From NCBI GenBank assembly GCA_004020875.1, contig SAPZ01000010.1, positions 124,001 to 188,000 of the forward strand: DNA of 64,000 nucleotides, in the 5' to 3' direction. The position numbers were made by a program, and so were the translations under genes. This document shows, in pieces, positions 53,881-62,880 of this stretch. Source of the stretch: Mesorhizobium sp. GTDB lineage: Bacteria > Pseudomonadota > Alphaproteobacteria > Rhizobiales > Rhizobiaceae. Below the pieces are notes generated by a model. The model was not told the origin of the DNA and did not search any database. It saw nothing but the letters and a program-made list of their open reading frames with translations. Each line of letters begins with the position of its first letter. Positions within the stretch are counted from its first letter, which is position 1.

Positions 53881-54648
53881 TCAGTGGTAGTAGATGCCGC
53901 CGTCGACGTTGAGCGCCTGGCCGGTGACGAAGGCCGAGAGATCCGAGGCGAAGAACAGCACCGGGCCGACGATGTCTTCCGGCGCGCCGAGGCGCTTCAG
54001 CGCGGCGACGTCCTCCCAATGGCGGATCGCCGCTTCGCTGCCCAGATTGTTCTTGCCCATCTCGGTCAGGATGATGCCGGGGCAGATCGCGTTGACGGTG
54101 ACGCCATCCATGCCGACCTCCTGCGCCAATACGCGGGTGAGCGTGATCACCACCGCCTTGGTGGCGGCGTAGTGGCCTTGCGTCGGCACACCCTGGCGGC
54201 CGGCGATGGAGGCGATGTTGATCACCCGGCCTGACTTCCTGGCGCGCATATGCGGCAGCACCGCCTGGCACATCATCAGCACGCCCTTGGCGTTGACGTC
54301 GAAATGCGCATCCCAATTGGCCTCGTCCAGATCCTGCAGCAGGCTGGGCCTCAGGATGCCGGCATTGTTAACCAGCACGTCGATGCTGCCGGCAGCCTTG
54401 AGCAGTGCCTGCGCGGTCGCCTCGATGTCTTTCTTCTTGCTTACGTCCATCGTATAGACATAGGCCTTGCGGCCGGCCGCCTCGATCTCGCCCTTGGTCA
54501 CGTCGAGCTCCGCCGCCTGCGACGGCAGATCGGTGACGGCGACATCGAAGCCCGCTTCCGCGAGCCCCTTCGCGAGCGCCCTGCCGATGCCGCGGCTGGC
54601 GCCGGTGACGAGAGCCGTCTTGCCCTTGGCCTCAGGAAGAATGGTCAT
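53881..54648 (-). CDS. Short-chain dehydrogenase/reductase, second SDR of the sugar operon
   Basis: A 255-residue classical SDR. TGASRGIGRALAKGLAE is the cofactor loop; the Asp in VAVTDLP after beta-2 favours NAD. VLVNNAGI, the Ser in NIASIAG and active-site YAATK are intact. VTGQALNVDGGIYYH ends it. It overlaps the PfkB kinase gene by four bases and is the last gene of the operon. It would oxidise a polyol or reduce a ketose in the same pathway as the aldolase and kinase. Confidence 0.92.
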   Translation of the reverse strand: MTILPEAKGKTALVTGASRGIGRALAKGLAEAGFDVAVTDLPSQAAELDVTKGEIEAAGRKAYVYTMDVSKKKDIEATAQALLKAAGSIDVLVNNAGILRPSLLQDLDEANWDAHFDVNAKGVLMMCQAVLPHMRARKSGRVINIASIAGRQGVPTQGHYAATKAVVITLTRVLAQEVGMDGVTVNAICPGIILTEMGKNNLGSEAAIRHWEDVAALKRLGAPEDIVGPVLFFASDLSAFVTGQALNVDGGIYYH

Positions 54649-55610
54649 GCTGCTTCCACCTTTGATGTCTTGACCGGAAGCGCGTTCATCGCCGCGACCG
54701 TGTCGTCGAATGAAACGAGTTTGCCGTCGGAGCCGAGCCCCATCGCCACCTTGGCGGCGACCGCGCTGGCAAAGCGCGCGGACTGTTTCAGGTCCCAGCC
54801 CTTGATGATGCCGACGATGATGCCGGCGGTGAAGGAATCGCCGCAGCCCGTGGTGTCGAAGACCTCGACCTCGAAGGCGGGCAGATGGAAATCCTCGCCA
54901 TGCTCGGGCGAGACGTAGACGCCGCCGGCGCCGAGGGTGATGATGCAGTTCTTCACGCCCCTCGCCTTGAAGAAGGCGGCGACGCGGGCCGGATCGCGGT
55001 CATGCGCCATCTCGCCGGCTTCGTCGATGCTGGGCACGAAATAGTCGATGTAGGGAAGGCATGGTTCGACCAGCTTCCAGGTCTCCGGCTTCGCCTGGAT
55101 GAGGTCGAAGGTGGTGATACGGCCAAGCGCCTTGGCGCGCTTCAGCAGTCTGACCGTCGGCTCGCCGTCGAAGCGCTTCAGCAGGCCGGTGCCGCCGACA
55201 TGGACGACGGTCGCGTCGAGCGCGGCGTCGAGATCGGCATCGGCGACGTCGAACAAGGTAGCGGTGCCCGGCACATGCAAGGCGGGACGTTCGCCGTTCG
55301 GCCGCACCGGCAAAATGGTGGACGAGGTCTGGACGCTGCCGTCGCGACGCACGAGGCTCGTCTCCAGACCGTATCTCTTCAGCTTGGCGAGAAACCAGTC
55401 GCCCATGTCGTCGGTGCCGAGGGTGGTGACGGCGCGCGTCTTGAGGCCGAGGATGGCGCAGTCCATGCCGGTGGCGCCGGCCGTGCCGGCGACGGTCATG
55501 CGGATCTCCTCGATATAGTCGGCGCGGCCGCCTTCCGGAATGCGCGAGACCGGCCGTCCGAGGATATCGAGGACGTAGAAGCCGATCGAGCTGACGTCGA
55601 ATTGGGGCAT
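54645..55610 (-). CDS. PfkB family carbohydrate kinase
   Basis: A 321-residue ribokinase-type kinase. The anion-hole/catalytic motif FDTTGCGDSFTAGIIVGI near 243 holds the catalytic Asp. TVAGTAGATGMDCAILG near 33 stands for the N-terminal PfkB signature region. VHVGGTGLLKRF and PSIDEAGEMAH are also typical. Length and fold fit kinases of ketoses, nucleosides or aldonates. ATG 55610 is chosen; the frame runs open into the permease gene. In context it would make a ketose-1-phosphate for the FucA-type aldolase. Confidence 0.9.
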   Translation of the reverse strand: MPQFDVSSIGFYVLDILGRPVSRIPEGGRADYIEEIRMTVAGTAGATGMDCAILGLKTRAVTTLGTDDMGDWFLAKLKRYGLETSLVRRDGSVQTSSTILPVRPNGERPALHVPGTATLFDVADADLDAALDATVVHVGGTGLLKRFDGEPTVRLLKRAKALGRITTFDLIQAKPETWKLVEPCLPYIDYFVPSIDEAGEMAHDRDPARVAAFFKARGVKNCIITLGAGGVYVSPEHGEDFHLPAFEVEVFDTTGCGDSFTAGIIVGIIKGWDLKQSARFASAVAAKVAMGLGSDGKLVSFDDTVAAMNALPVKTSKVEAA

Positions 55611-55630
55611 GGGTAAGAGACCTTTTGAAC

Positions 55631-56620
55631 TCAATGGGCGGCGCGGCGCAGGCCGAAGCTCGCGGCCAGCACCAGGAAGACCAGCACGCCGATGCCGACC
55701 TGCTGCCAGTAGAAATTCCAGCCGACGAGCAGCAGCCCGTTCTTGACGATGGCGAGCAGCAGCACGCCGAGCAGCGTGCCAATGACCGAGGGCTTGCGCT
55801 CGCGACTGAGCGTCGTGCCGATGAAGGTGGCGCCGATGGCGTCGAGCAGGAAGGCGTTGCCGGAGAGCGGCACGTAGGACTTCACCGTCGCCGACAAGAG
55901 GATGCCGGTGACGCCGGCGAGCAGCGCGCACAGCACATGCACCATCGACAATTCGCGCGGCACGCGGATGCCGGAATACCATGCCACCCCCGGCTGCGCG
56001 CCCATCGCCTGGACATAGCGGCCGAAGACCGAGCGATGCAGCAGGAGATGGACCGCGAGCGCCAGGACGATCAGCATGATGACCGGCGTCGGTATCCCGA
56101 ACAGAGCGGTGCGGGCGATGGCATTGAACTGGTCTGCCGCGTAACCGCTCGTGAGGTAGATCGGCTGGCCGCCGCTGGTGGCGAGCTGCTGCGTGCTCTG
56201 GCCGATGAAGAGCACGCCGAGCGTCGCCAGGAAGGGGCTGATGTTGAGCCTGGTGATGAGGATCGCGTTGAGAATGCCGACGATCAGCGCGGCGCCGAGG
56301 CCGCCAGCGACGCCGACCACGCCGCTATAGCCGGCGGCCAAAAGCATGACGAAGATCATGCTTGCCATGTCGACGGAGACGCCGACCGAGAGATCGATGC
56401 CGCCCGAGGAGATGACGATGGTGAGACCCAGCGCCACGATCGCCAGCATGACGACATTGTTGACCAGCACGTTGAAGAGGTTGGCCGGTGTCAGGAAAGT
56501 CGGGCTCGCAATCGCGAAGAAGATGACGATTGCCGCGAACGCGATGAGCACGCTGTATTTGGCGAGGAAGCCGCGCACACTCACCTTGGCTGAGTTGTTG
56601 TCGTTGGCCGAGACGCTCAT
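55631..56620 (-). CDS. Sugar-type ABC transporter permease 2 (RbsC family)
   Basis: A 329-residue permease. VALGLTIVISSGGIDLSVGVSVDMASM near 75 contains the CUT2 signature (split in two here: VISSGGIDLSVG). GNAFLLDAIGATFIGTTLS is near the C-terminal third. It overlaps the first permease gene by four bases and ends 20 bases before the kinase start. With permease 1 it probably forms a heterodimer. Confidence 0.9.
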   Translation of the reverse strand: MSVSANDNNSAKVSVRGFLAKYSVLIAFAAIVIFFAIASPTFLTPANLFNVLVNNVVMLAIVALGLTIVISSGGIDLSVGVSVDMASMIFVMLLAAGYSGVVGVAGGLGAALIVGILNAILITRLNISPFLATLGVLFIGQSTQQLATSGGQPIYLTSGYAADQFNAIARTALFGIPTPVIMLIVLALAVHLLLHRSVFGRYVQAMGAQPGVAWYSGIRVPRELSMVHVLCALLAGVTGILLSATVKSYVPLSGNAFLLDAIGATFIGTTLSRERKPSVIGTLLGVLLLAIVKNGLLLVGWNFYWQQVGIGVLVFLVLAASFGLRRAAH

Positions 56621-57648
56621 CGCGAACCCTCCGAACCGCGGGCAAAGGATGTGATGGCCACCACCAGCAGGATCAGCGCGCCCTGCACGCCGTTGACCCA
56701 GTAGCTGGAGACGTTGAGCAGCTGGAAGCCGTTCGCGAGCAGGCCGATGAACAGCACGCTGAGCAGCGTGCCGCCCATGGTCGGCACGAAGCGGCGCGAG
56801 AACACAGTGCCGAGCAGTGCCGCGGCCAGCACCGACAGAAGCAGTTCGCCGGAGCCCGGCGTGCTGGCCGACAGGCGCGAGACGGTCAGTATGCTCGCCA
56901 CCGCCGCGCAGAAGCCGCTCAGCACATAGGTGAAGGACACATAAAAGGGCACGCTGATGCCAGCCGCGCGAGCTGCTTCCGGGTGTCCACCAACGGCGTA
57001 GAGCCTCAGGCCAAACGACGTGCCGTGAACAACCACGATCATGATGGCGGAGAAGACGATCAGCGCCCAGGCGAGCGCGGAGATGCCGAGGAAGCTGCCC
57101 GACACCAGCAGGCCGAGCAGCGGGGAGGATGCGCCGACGACCGTGTTCTGGGTGAGCGTGAGTTCCATGCCGGCCGCGACGTTCAGCACGGCAAGCGTCG
57201 CGAGCAGCGGCAGGATGCCAAGGCCGACAACGGCAACAGCGTTGAGCGCCCCGACCGCCATGCCGACAGCGATGGCCGCTATCACCGAGAGGAAATCGCC
57301 ATAGCCCATCGACAGAAGCGTGGCGTAGACCGCGGCACAGAGCCCCATATTGGCGGCGATCGAAAGGTCGATGCCGCCTTCGGTGACGTTGGAGCCGCCG
57401 CCGATGATGACGGCCGTCATGCCATAGGCGAGCACGCCCAGGATCGCCGATTGCTCGACGACGTTGATCAGGTTGAAGGTCGAGGTGAAGCCCGGCGCGA
57501 AGATGACGAAATAAGCCATGATGGCGGCAAAGGCGGCGATCGCGCCAAGCCTCACGACCAAGGCGCCAAAGCGGCGGCGGGCGCTCTTGGCGGCCGCCTG
57601 CTTTTCGTCGGACACGCCGACTTCGGCGTGGAAAACAGTCGCGCTCAT
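56617..57648 (-). CDS. Sugar-type ABC transporter permease 1 (RbsC family)
   Basis: A 343-residue permease. TAVIIGGGSNVTEGGIDLSI is the CUT2 signature with a two-residue insertion. A long N-terminal cytoplasmic arm of about 25 residues is present. ATG 57648 overlaps the ATPase stop by four bases, which decides the start against a longer open frame to 57933. Confidence 0.9.
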   Translation of the reverse strand: MSATVFHAEVGVSDEKQAAAKSARRRFGALVVRLGAIAAFAAIMAYFVIFAPGFTSTFNLINVVEQSAILGVLAYGMTAVIIGGGSNVTEGGIDLSIAANMGLCAAVYATLLSMGYGDFLSVIAAIAVGMAVGALNAVAVVGLGILPLLATLAVLNVAAGMELTLTQNTVVGASSPLLGLLVSGSFLGISALAWALIVFSAIMIVVVHGTSFGLRLYAVGGHPEAARAAGISVPFYVSFTYVLSGFCAAVASILTVSRLSASTPGSGELLLSVLAAALLGTVFSRRFVPTMGGTLLSVLFIGLLANGFQLLNVSSYWVNGVQGALILLVVAITSFARGSEGSR

Positions 57649-59171
57649 GCGGCCACTCCATCGATGTTCGAGCGCGCGCCGGACGAAGCCGCCAGCAGCG
57701 CATCGCTGTTCATCGCAGGACCGGAGAAGCTGCCGGCAAGCCTGCCGCGATAGACCACCAACACGCGGTCGCAGACGCCGACCAGCTCGAGCAGATCGGA
57801 GGACAGAAGCAGGATCGCCGCGCCCTCGCCCGCCAGGCGATTGAGGAGATTGTAGATCTCGACCTTGGCGCCGACATCGACGGCCACCGTCGGCTCGTCC
57901 AGCACATAGACACGCGACTGGCAGCTCAGCCATTTGGCGATCGCCACCTTCTGCTGGTTGCCGCCGGAGAGCTCGCGCACCAGTGCGTCGCGATGCGGCG
58001 TCTTGATCGACAACTCCTTGATCAGGCCGTCCACAGCCTGGTTCTCAGCGCCACGGCTGACCATGCCGCTGCGCGAATAGCGGCGCAGGCTGGCCAAGGA
58101 GATGTTCTCGCGCACGGAAAGGCCAAGCGCCACGCCATGCGCGCGGCGGTCTTCCGGCAGCATCGCGATGCCGTCGCGCACCGCTTTGACCGGCGTCGAC
58201 AGCGACAACTCCCTGCCTTCGACCTTGACCTCGCCGCCATCGGCGGTCTTGAGGCCGAACAGGCACTGCACGATCTCCTTGGCGCCGGAGCCGAGCAGGC
58301 CGGTGAGGCCGACGATCTCGCCGGCGCGGATGTTGAAGCCGATGTTCTCGAAGCTGCCGCCAAGCCGCAGGTTTGAAACCTCCAGCACCGGTGCGCCGAG
58401 CTCGACCGAGCGCTTCGGAAACATCTCGCCGACATCGCGGGCGATCATCATCGCGATGATCTCGTCGATCGGCGTCTGCCGCGGATCGACCGTGCCGACA
58501 TCGGTGCCGTTGCGCATCACGGTGACGCGGTCGCAGAGTTTTTCGATCTCCTGCATGTAATGCGAGATGAAGACCACGGCGATGCCGTCGTCGCGCAGCC
58601 GGCGCAGCACGTCGAACAGGCTGTCGACCTCGCGCTTGACCAGCGCCGCCGTCGGCTCGTCCAGCACCAGCACGGATGCCTTCTGCGCCAGCGCGCGGGT
58701 GATCTGCACCACCTTCTGCTGCGCGGTGGTCAGGTCCTTCACCAGCGTTCCGGCCGGCAATTCCATGCCGAAGAACCGCTTCAGCAAATCGGCAGCGCGG
58801 CGCTCCATGACGCGGCGGCTGACGAACGGGCCGAGGCCGATCTCGTGGCCGAGGAAGACGGCTTCGCCGACGGTCGCGGTCGGCACCAGCAACCGATCCT
58901 GGTGGATGAAGTGCACACCGAGCTTTTCGACCGAGGCCGGTGTCAGCGAAGTGACGGCCTCGCCATTGATGACGATCGAGCCGCTGTCCGGCTTGATGAT
59001 ACCGGCCAGCACCTTGATGATGGTCGACTTGCCGGCGCCGTTCTGGCCGACAAGGCCGAGGATCGAGCCGCGCGCGATCTCGAGGTTCGCGTTTTCCAAG
59101 GCGCGCACCGGACCAAACCGCTTCGAAATGCCTGTCATCGATACAGCAATGTCACGCTTTGCTGTCTGCAT
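57645..59171 (-). CDS. Sugar-type ABC transporter ATP-binding protein, two NBDs
   Basis: A 508-residue fused ATPase. The first domain has Walker A GQNGAGKST and Walker B VLVLDEPTAAL, with the signature changed to LTTAQQKVV. The second domain has a degenerate GLLGSGAKEI loop and canonical LSGGNQQKV. ATG 59171 (MQTAKRDIAV) has AGGA upstream; an in-frame TTG at 59180 is less likely. It follows the binding-protein gene with a hairpin between. Confidence 0.91.
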   Translation of the reverse strand: MQTAKRDIAVSMTGISKRFGPVRALENANLEIARGSILGLVGQNGAGKSTIIKVLAGIIKPDSGSIVINGEAVTSLTPASVEKLGVHFIHQDRLLVPTATVGEAVFLGHEIGLGPFVSRRVMERRAADLLKRFFGMELPAGTLVKDLTTAQQKVVQITRALAQKASVLVLDEPTAALVKREVDSLFDVLRRLRDDGIAVVFISHYMQEIEKLCDRVTVMRNGTDVGTVDPRQTPIDEIIAMMIARDVGEMFPKRSVELGAPVLEVSNLRLGGSFENIGFNIRAGEIVGLTGLLGSGAKEIVQCLFGLKTADGGEVKVEGRELSLSTPVKAVRDGIAMLPEDRRAHGVALGLSVRENISLASLRRYSRSGMVSRGAENQAVDGLIKELSIKTPHRDALVRELSGGNQQKVAIAKWLSCQSRVYVLDEPTVAVDVGAKVEIYNLLNRLAGEGAAILLLSSDLLELVGVCDRVLVVYRGRLAGSFSGPAMNSDALLAASSGARSNIDGVAA

Positions 59172-59194
59172 GGCCGTCAATCCTGGTTGGATGT

Positions 59195-59226
59195 GACGGG
59201 CAGCCGCAGAGCCTGAGCTGCCCGTC
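59195..59226 (-). terminator. Intercistronic hairpin between binding-protein and ATPase genes
   Basis: GACGGGCAGC (59195-59204) pairs perfectly with GCTGCCCGTC (59217-59226), loop 12 bases, no T run after it in the leftward direction. Likely an mRNA-stabilising or partial-termination element that favours the binding protein. Confidence 0.55.
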
Positions 59227-59239
59227 GTTTCGTTCCGTC

Positions 59240-60241
59240 CTATTTAACGCCAGCCTTCTCGGCGGCGTCGAGGAACGGCTTTCCTTTTTCGGCGGCGTTT
59301 TCCTTGTTGATCAGCACCGAAGGCACGAAAGTGAACGGCGGCACCTTCTGGCCGGCCAGATATTTGGCGGCGTTGTCGACCGAGGTCTTGCCGATCTCAT
59401 AGGGCTGCTGCGCCGCGACCGCGCCGGCCGACGACTTCGGATCCATCACCATCTTGATGACTTCCGGGCTGCCGTCGATGCCGTAAGTCTTGACCTCGTT
59501 GCGGCCGGCCGCTTCGACCGCCTGCGTGGCGCCGATCTGCGGCACATCCCAGCAGGCCCAGACCGCGCCGATCGACCCCTTCTCGGGCGACTTGGTCAGC
59601 ATGTCGGTCACATTCGAGTAGGCGCTCTGCACCGTGTTCGGGATGACGTCGCGCAGCTCGGGCTCGACGATCTTCACATCCGGAAACGAGGTCAGCACAT
59701 ATTTCAGCTGGTCGTAGCGGATCTTGCAGACCGGCACGCTGTAGAAGCCGTTGAAGACCAGCACATTGCCCTTGCCGCCCATGTCGGCGACCATCTGCAG
59801 CGCGATCTCGGCGCCGATATTGTAGTTGTTCGACGTGGTGTTGTTGATGGCGTGCGGGGTCGCGGTGTCGACGGTGAACAGCGGGATGCCGGCGTCGCGG
59901 ATCTTCTGCAGCCACGGGTTCAGCACTTCGAGATTGCCGAGCTGCTCGATGATGGCGTCGGGCTTCTGGGCGATCAGCGTCTGCAACTGCGCGATCTGCT
60001 GCTGGTCCTTGCGGCCGGCGTCGAGCGCGATGACCTCGCCGCCGAGCTCCTTGACGCGGTCCTGGATGCCTTTGAACGCCATCAGGTCCCAATAATGGTC
60101 CGTGCCGATGGCCGAGACGCCGATGCGCTTGCCCTTGAGCGACAGCTCCTCGGCGGTCGCGCCGGAGACGGCGGCAAGGCTGCAAGCCGCCGCCAACCCC
60201 AAAGCGAGCGCCTTGACGAGGCCTTTCATGGATCTGGTCAT
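59240..60241 (-). CDS. Sugar-type ABC transporter solute-binding protein
   Basis: A 333-residue type I periplasmic binding protein. The signal peptide ends near SGATAEE (about 31). KRIGVSAIGTDHYWDLMAFKG is the mature start, DAIIEQLGNLEVLNPWLQKI the first-lobe site, and GSIGAVWACWDVPQIGATQA the second lobe. Two cysteines (VCKIR and ACWD) are unusual for the class. GGGAGG lies nine bases before ATG 60241. The ligand is an unknown sugar, polyol or derivative consumed by the flanking enzymes. Confidence 0.9.
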   Translation of the reverse strand: MTRSMKGLVKALALGLAAACSLAAVSGATAEELSLKGKRIGVSAIGTDHYWDLMAFKGIQDRVKELGGEVIALDAGRKDQQQIAQLQTLIAQKPDAIIEQLGNLEVLNPWLQKIRDAGIPLFTVDTATPHAINNTTSNNYNIGAEIALQMVADMGGKGNVLVFNGFYSVPVCKIRYDQLKYVLTSFPDVKIVEPELRDVIPNTVQSAYSNVTDMLTKSPEKGSIGAVWACWDVPQIGATQAVEAAGRNEVKTYGIDGSPEVIKMVMDPKSSAGAVAAQQPYEIGKTSVDNAAKYLAGQKVPPFTFVPSVLINKENAAEKGKPFLDAAEKAGVK

Positions 60242-60321
60242 TTTTCATTTCCTCCCTTGTTGATCGCTCCGGGCCTTCCCGGAGGATATGCGAAACCATG
60301 GTCCTCCGCTTAGGCGGCGGC

Positions 60322-60969
60322 CTACTTGTCGCGCAGGCCGTAGCTCGCCATGCGCTTGATGACGTTCTCGATCTCCTCGTCGGACAGGATCGGCGGCTCG
60401 CCGATCTGCAGGGCGCCGTGATACTGGCGCGCCAGCGTCTCGACCTCGACCGCAAGCCACATCGCCTGGGCGAGGCTCGACCCGACTGCGATCATGCCGT
60501 GCTGGGCGAGCAGGCAGGCCTTGCGGTCGCGCAGCGCCTCCACCGCATGCGCCGAAAGCTCTGCCGTGCCGAACGTGGCGTAGGGCGCGCAGCGTATGTC
60601 GCTGCCGCCCGCTACCGCGACCATATAATGGATCGCCGGTATCTTCCGGCCCATGATGGCGATCGTCGTGCAGTAGGTCGGATGCGCGTGGACAACCGCG
60701 TTGACCTCGGGCCGCGCCTTCATGATGTCGAGATGGAAGCGCCATTCGCTCGATGGCGGCAGGCGCCCGTCGACCTCGCCATCCCAGCCCATGAAGACGA
60801 TGTCTTCCGGCTGCAGCGTGTCATAGGGCGTGCTGGTCGGCGAGATCAGCATGCCTCCGCCGTGACGACAGCTGATGTTGCCTGATGTGCCCTGGTTGAT
60901 GCCGAGCTCATTCATCTGGATGCAGGCGTCGATGATTGCCTGGCGCACATCTCGGTCCGAAAGGGGCAT
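60322..60969 (-). CDS. Class II aldolase, L-fuculose-phosphate aldolase family
   Basis: A 215-residue zinc aldolase, the same length as FucA of Escherichia coli. TSGNISCRHGGGMLISPTS near 28 binds phosphate. The catalytic Glu is in PSSEWRFHLD, and zinc histidines are in VVHAHPTYCT and LAQHGMIAVG. It splits a ketose-1-phosphate into DHAP plus an aldehyde. ATG 60969 is chosen over a TTG at 60996 on length and on a GGAA upstream. It lies between the first SDR and the binding protein. The Ald2-type methylthioribulose-1-phosphate aldolases belong to the same family, so that activity is another possibility. Confidence 0.91.
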   Translation of the reverse strand: MPLSDRDVRQAIIDACIQMNELGINQGTSGNISCRHGGGMLISPTSTPYDTLQPEDIVFMGWDGEVDGRLPPSSEWRFHLDIMKARPEVNAVVHAHPTYCTTIAIMGRKIPAIHYMVAVAGGSDIRCAPYATFGTAELSAHAVEALRDRKACLLAQHGMIAVGSSLAQAMWLAVEVETLARQYHGALQIGEPPILSDEEIENVIKRMASYGLRDK

Positions 60970-60996
60970 GCGATATTCCAATCCTTGCGAGGCCAA

Positions 60997-61773
60997 TTAC
61001 CAGGCCGTGTAGCCGCCATCGATCGACAGGATTGCGCCCGTCACGTAGCTCGAGGCCGATGACGCCAGGAACAGGATCGCCGAGGCGATTTCCTGCGGCG
61101 TGCCCAGCCGGCCCATCGGCGTCATGTCGATCCAGGTGTCGAAGAGTTCGGGACGCTCGCGCATCTTCAGTGTCATCTCGGTGCCGACATAGCCCGGCGC
61201 CAGCGCGTTGACGCGCACTCCTGACTTTGCCCATTCGACCGCGAGCGCCTTGGTCATCATATGCACGGCGCCCTTGCTCACCATGTAGGACGGCGCCGTC
61301 TGCGGACGGTTGATGATCAGGCCCGACATCGAGCCCAGATTGACGATCGAGCCCTTTTTGCGGGCGACCATCGAGCGGCCGAGGGCGCGCGAGGTCCAGT
61401 AGACGCCGTTGACGTTGACATCCATCACCAAGCGCCATTCTTCGTCCGGCGTGTCGAGCGCGGTGTTGAGGCGCGCGATGCCGGCGCTGTTGACCAGGAT
61501 ATCGACCTTGCCGAAATCACTGACGACCTTGGCAGCCATCGCCTCGACGGCTTGCGGATCGGTGACGTCGAGCACGCGGCCTTCGACGCTCGCCACTCCG
61601 GCGGCCTCGAGCGCTTCGGCAGCGGCCTTCAGCCCATCCGTGTTCATGTCGAGCAGGACGATATTCGCACCGCAAGTCCCGAGCGCCTTGGCGGCCTCGA
61701 GACCGATCCCGCTGGCGCCGCCGGTGACGACGACGACCTCGCCTGTCAGGTCGAATTGCGACCGGTAATCCAT
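60997..61773 (-). CDS. Short-chain dehydrogenase/reductase, first SDR of the sugar operon
   Basis: A 258-residue classical SDR. VVVTGGASGIGLEAAKAL is the cofactor loop with Asp in LLDMNTDG favouring NAD. VNSAGIA, the Ser in NLGSMSG and YMVSK form the active site. TGAILSIDGGYTAW is the end typical of sugar/polyol dehydrogenases. It is first gene of the operon, 128 bases downstream of a -10 and next to the GntR-type operator at 61930-61945. Confidence 0.92.
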   Translation of the reverse strand: MDYRSQFDLTGEVVVVTGGASGIGLEAAKALGTCGANIVLLDMNTDGLKAAAEALEAAGVASVEGRVLDVTDPQAVEAMAAKVVSDFGKVDILVNSAGIARLNTALDTPDEEWRLVMDVNVNGVYWTSRALGRSMVARKKGSIVNLGSMSGLIINRPQTAPSYMVSKGAVHMMTKALAVEWAKSGVRVNALAPGYVGTEMTLKMRERPELFDTWIDMTPMGRLGTPQEIASAILFLASSASSYVTGAILSIDGGYTAW

Positions 61774-61900
61774 GCACGTCCTCCATCAGGACAGGCTCGA
61801 GCGCAGGCAAAATTCCGCCCTCGCCGCCGAGGCAGCGCCGCAAGCCGACAGGTCCTGATAATGCCTCCGGGGTCAGGCTCCTCCCGACCCCATGAAAGGG

Positions 61901-61945
61901 ACGTTACAGAAGCTTCCCGGGTCCGTCAATCTGGTTATAACCAGA
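61901..61945 (-). promoter_or_regulatory. Promoter and GntR-HutC-type operator of the sugar operon
   Basis: Read leftward, TTGACG (complement of 61924-61929), 17 bases, TAACGT (complement of 61901-61906). Directly upstream is the perfect 16-bp palindrome TCTGGTTATAACCAGA (61930-61945). It contains GT-N-TA-N-AC, the core known for HutC-subfamily GntR operators. The GntR-UTRA gene begins beyond it on the same strand, so it is the likely ligand-controlled regulator of this promoter. Confidence 0.75.
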
Positions 61946-61974
61946 AAACAGAATCTTTTTTGGATGTACGCAAG

Positions 61975-62829
61975 TCAGGTGCGATCGACGCCGTTCACCG
62001 TCGCCGACGGCTGCTCGACCGCCATATGGATGCGCGCGACGGAGGAGTTGTAGAAGGCCTCGTAATATTCGAGCGCGGCGCCGTCGGCGTCATAGGCGAT
62101 CGACTCGATCTCGATCAGCGGCGTGTTGGCGGCGACGCCCATCTCATCGGCCTCTTCCTTGGTGGGAAGGGCCGCGCGCAGCCAGCGGTCGGCGCGCTTC
62201 ACCGTCAGGCCGAAGACGGCGCGGATGGTGCCGAAGATCGACTGGTTTTCCGACAGGATGTTCTCCAGCCCCGGCACCCTATGCCCCGGCAGGCTGATGC
62301 GCGTCATGGTGATCGGCGTGCCGTCGGTCATATAGACGCGGCTGATGCGGACCACGCTGCCATTGGCGGGAATGCCGAAGACCTTGGACTCCTTCTCGCT
62401 CGGCGGGCAGCGGTAGACCTCCAGCGTGCGGGTCGAGACCTTGTGGCCCTTGGCGGTCAAATCGTCGAACACGCCGAGATTGGCGGTCATGAAGTCGACA
62501 TGCTCGCGGGGAGCTGCGACGAACATGCCCTTGCGCGGCATCTTGATGATGCGGCCCTCGTTGGAGAGCGAGCCGATCGCGGCGCGCACGACGGGACGCG
62601 AGACGCCAAAGAAATCGCAAAGCGCCTGCTCCGAGGGAATGCGCGAATTGGCAGCCAGCAGGCCGGTGTTGATCGCCTCCTCGACCTGGTTGCGCAACTG
62701 CACCCAGAGGGGTGCGGCCTCGTCGCGGTTGAGCTGGACCTTGGAGCCGATCGAGCGGAAAGCCTCGGCCGCCTCCGCATCTTCCTGGTCGTAACGAGGA
62801 CGCCCGCGCATTCTGGTTGCTTGTTCCAT
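61975..62829 (-). CDS. GntR family regulator with UTRA domain (HutC subfamily)
   Basis: A 284-residue regulator. The winged helix lies at about 35-100 (APLWVQLRNQVEEAINTGLL, SRIPSEQALCDFFGVSRPVVRAAI in order). The UTRA ligand domain covers about 115-265 (TRTLEVYRCPPSEKESKVFG, VYMTDGTPITMTRI). ATG 62829 has AGGA five bases upstream; ATG 62844 in frame is an alternative. It lies between the MFS gene and the sugar operon, all leftward, and probably senses the operon's substrate or a phosphorylated intermediate. Confidence 0.9.
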   Translation of the reverse strand: MEQATRMRGRPRYDQEDAEAAEAFRSIGSKVQLNRDEAAPLWVQLRNQVEEAINTGLLAANSRIPSEQALCDFFGVSRPVVRAAIGSLSNEGRIIKMPRKGMFVAAPREHVDFMTANLGVFDDLTAKGHKVSTRTLEVYRCPPSEKESKVFGIPANGSVVRISRVYMTDGTPITMTRISLPGHRVPGLENILSENQSIFGTIRAVFGLTVKRADRWLRAALPTKEEADEMGVAANTPLIEIESIAYDADGAALEYYEAFYNSSVARIHMAVEQPSATVNGVDRT

Positions 62830-62880
62830 CCGGTCCTGCCGCATTTCAGTTGCCGCGACTCAACAAGCGGCAGCGCCTCC

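Noticed and set aside
55611..55982. N-terminal extension of the PfkB kinase to 445 residues
   Set aside because: The extra part overlaps the permease gene and has no family similarity; ATG 55610 gives normal length.
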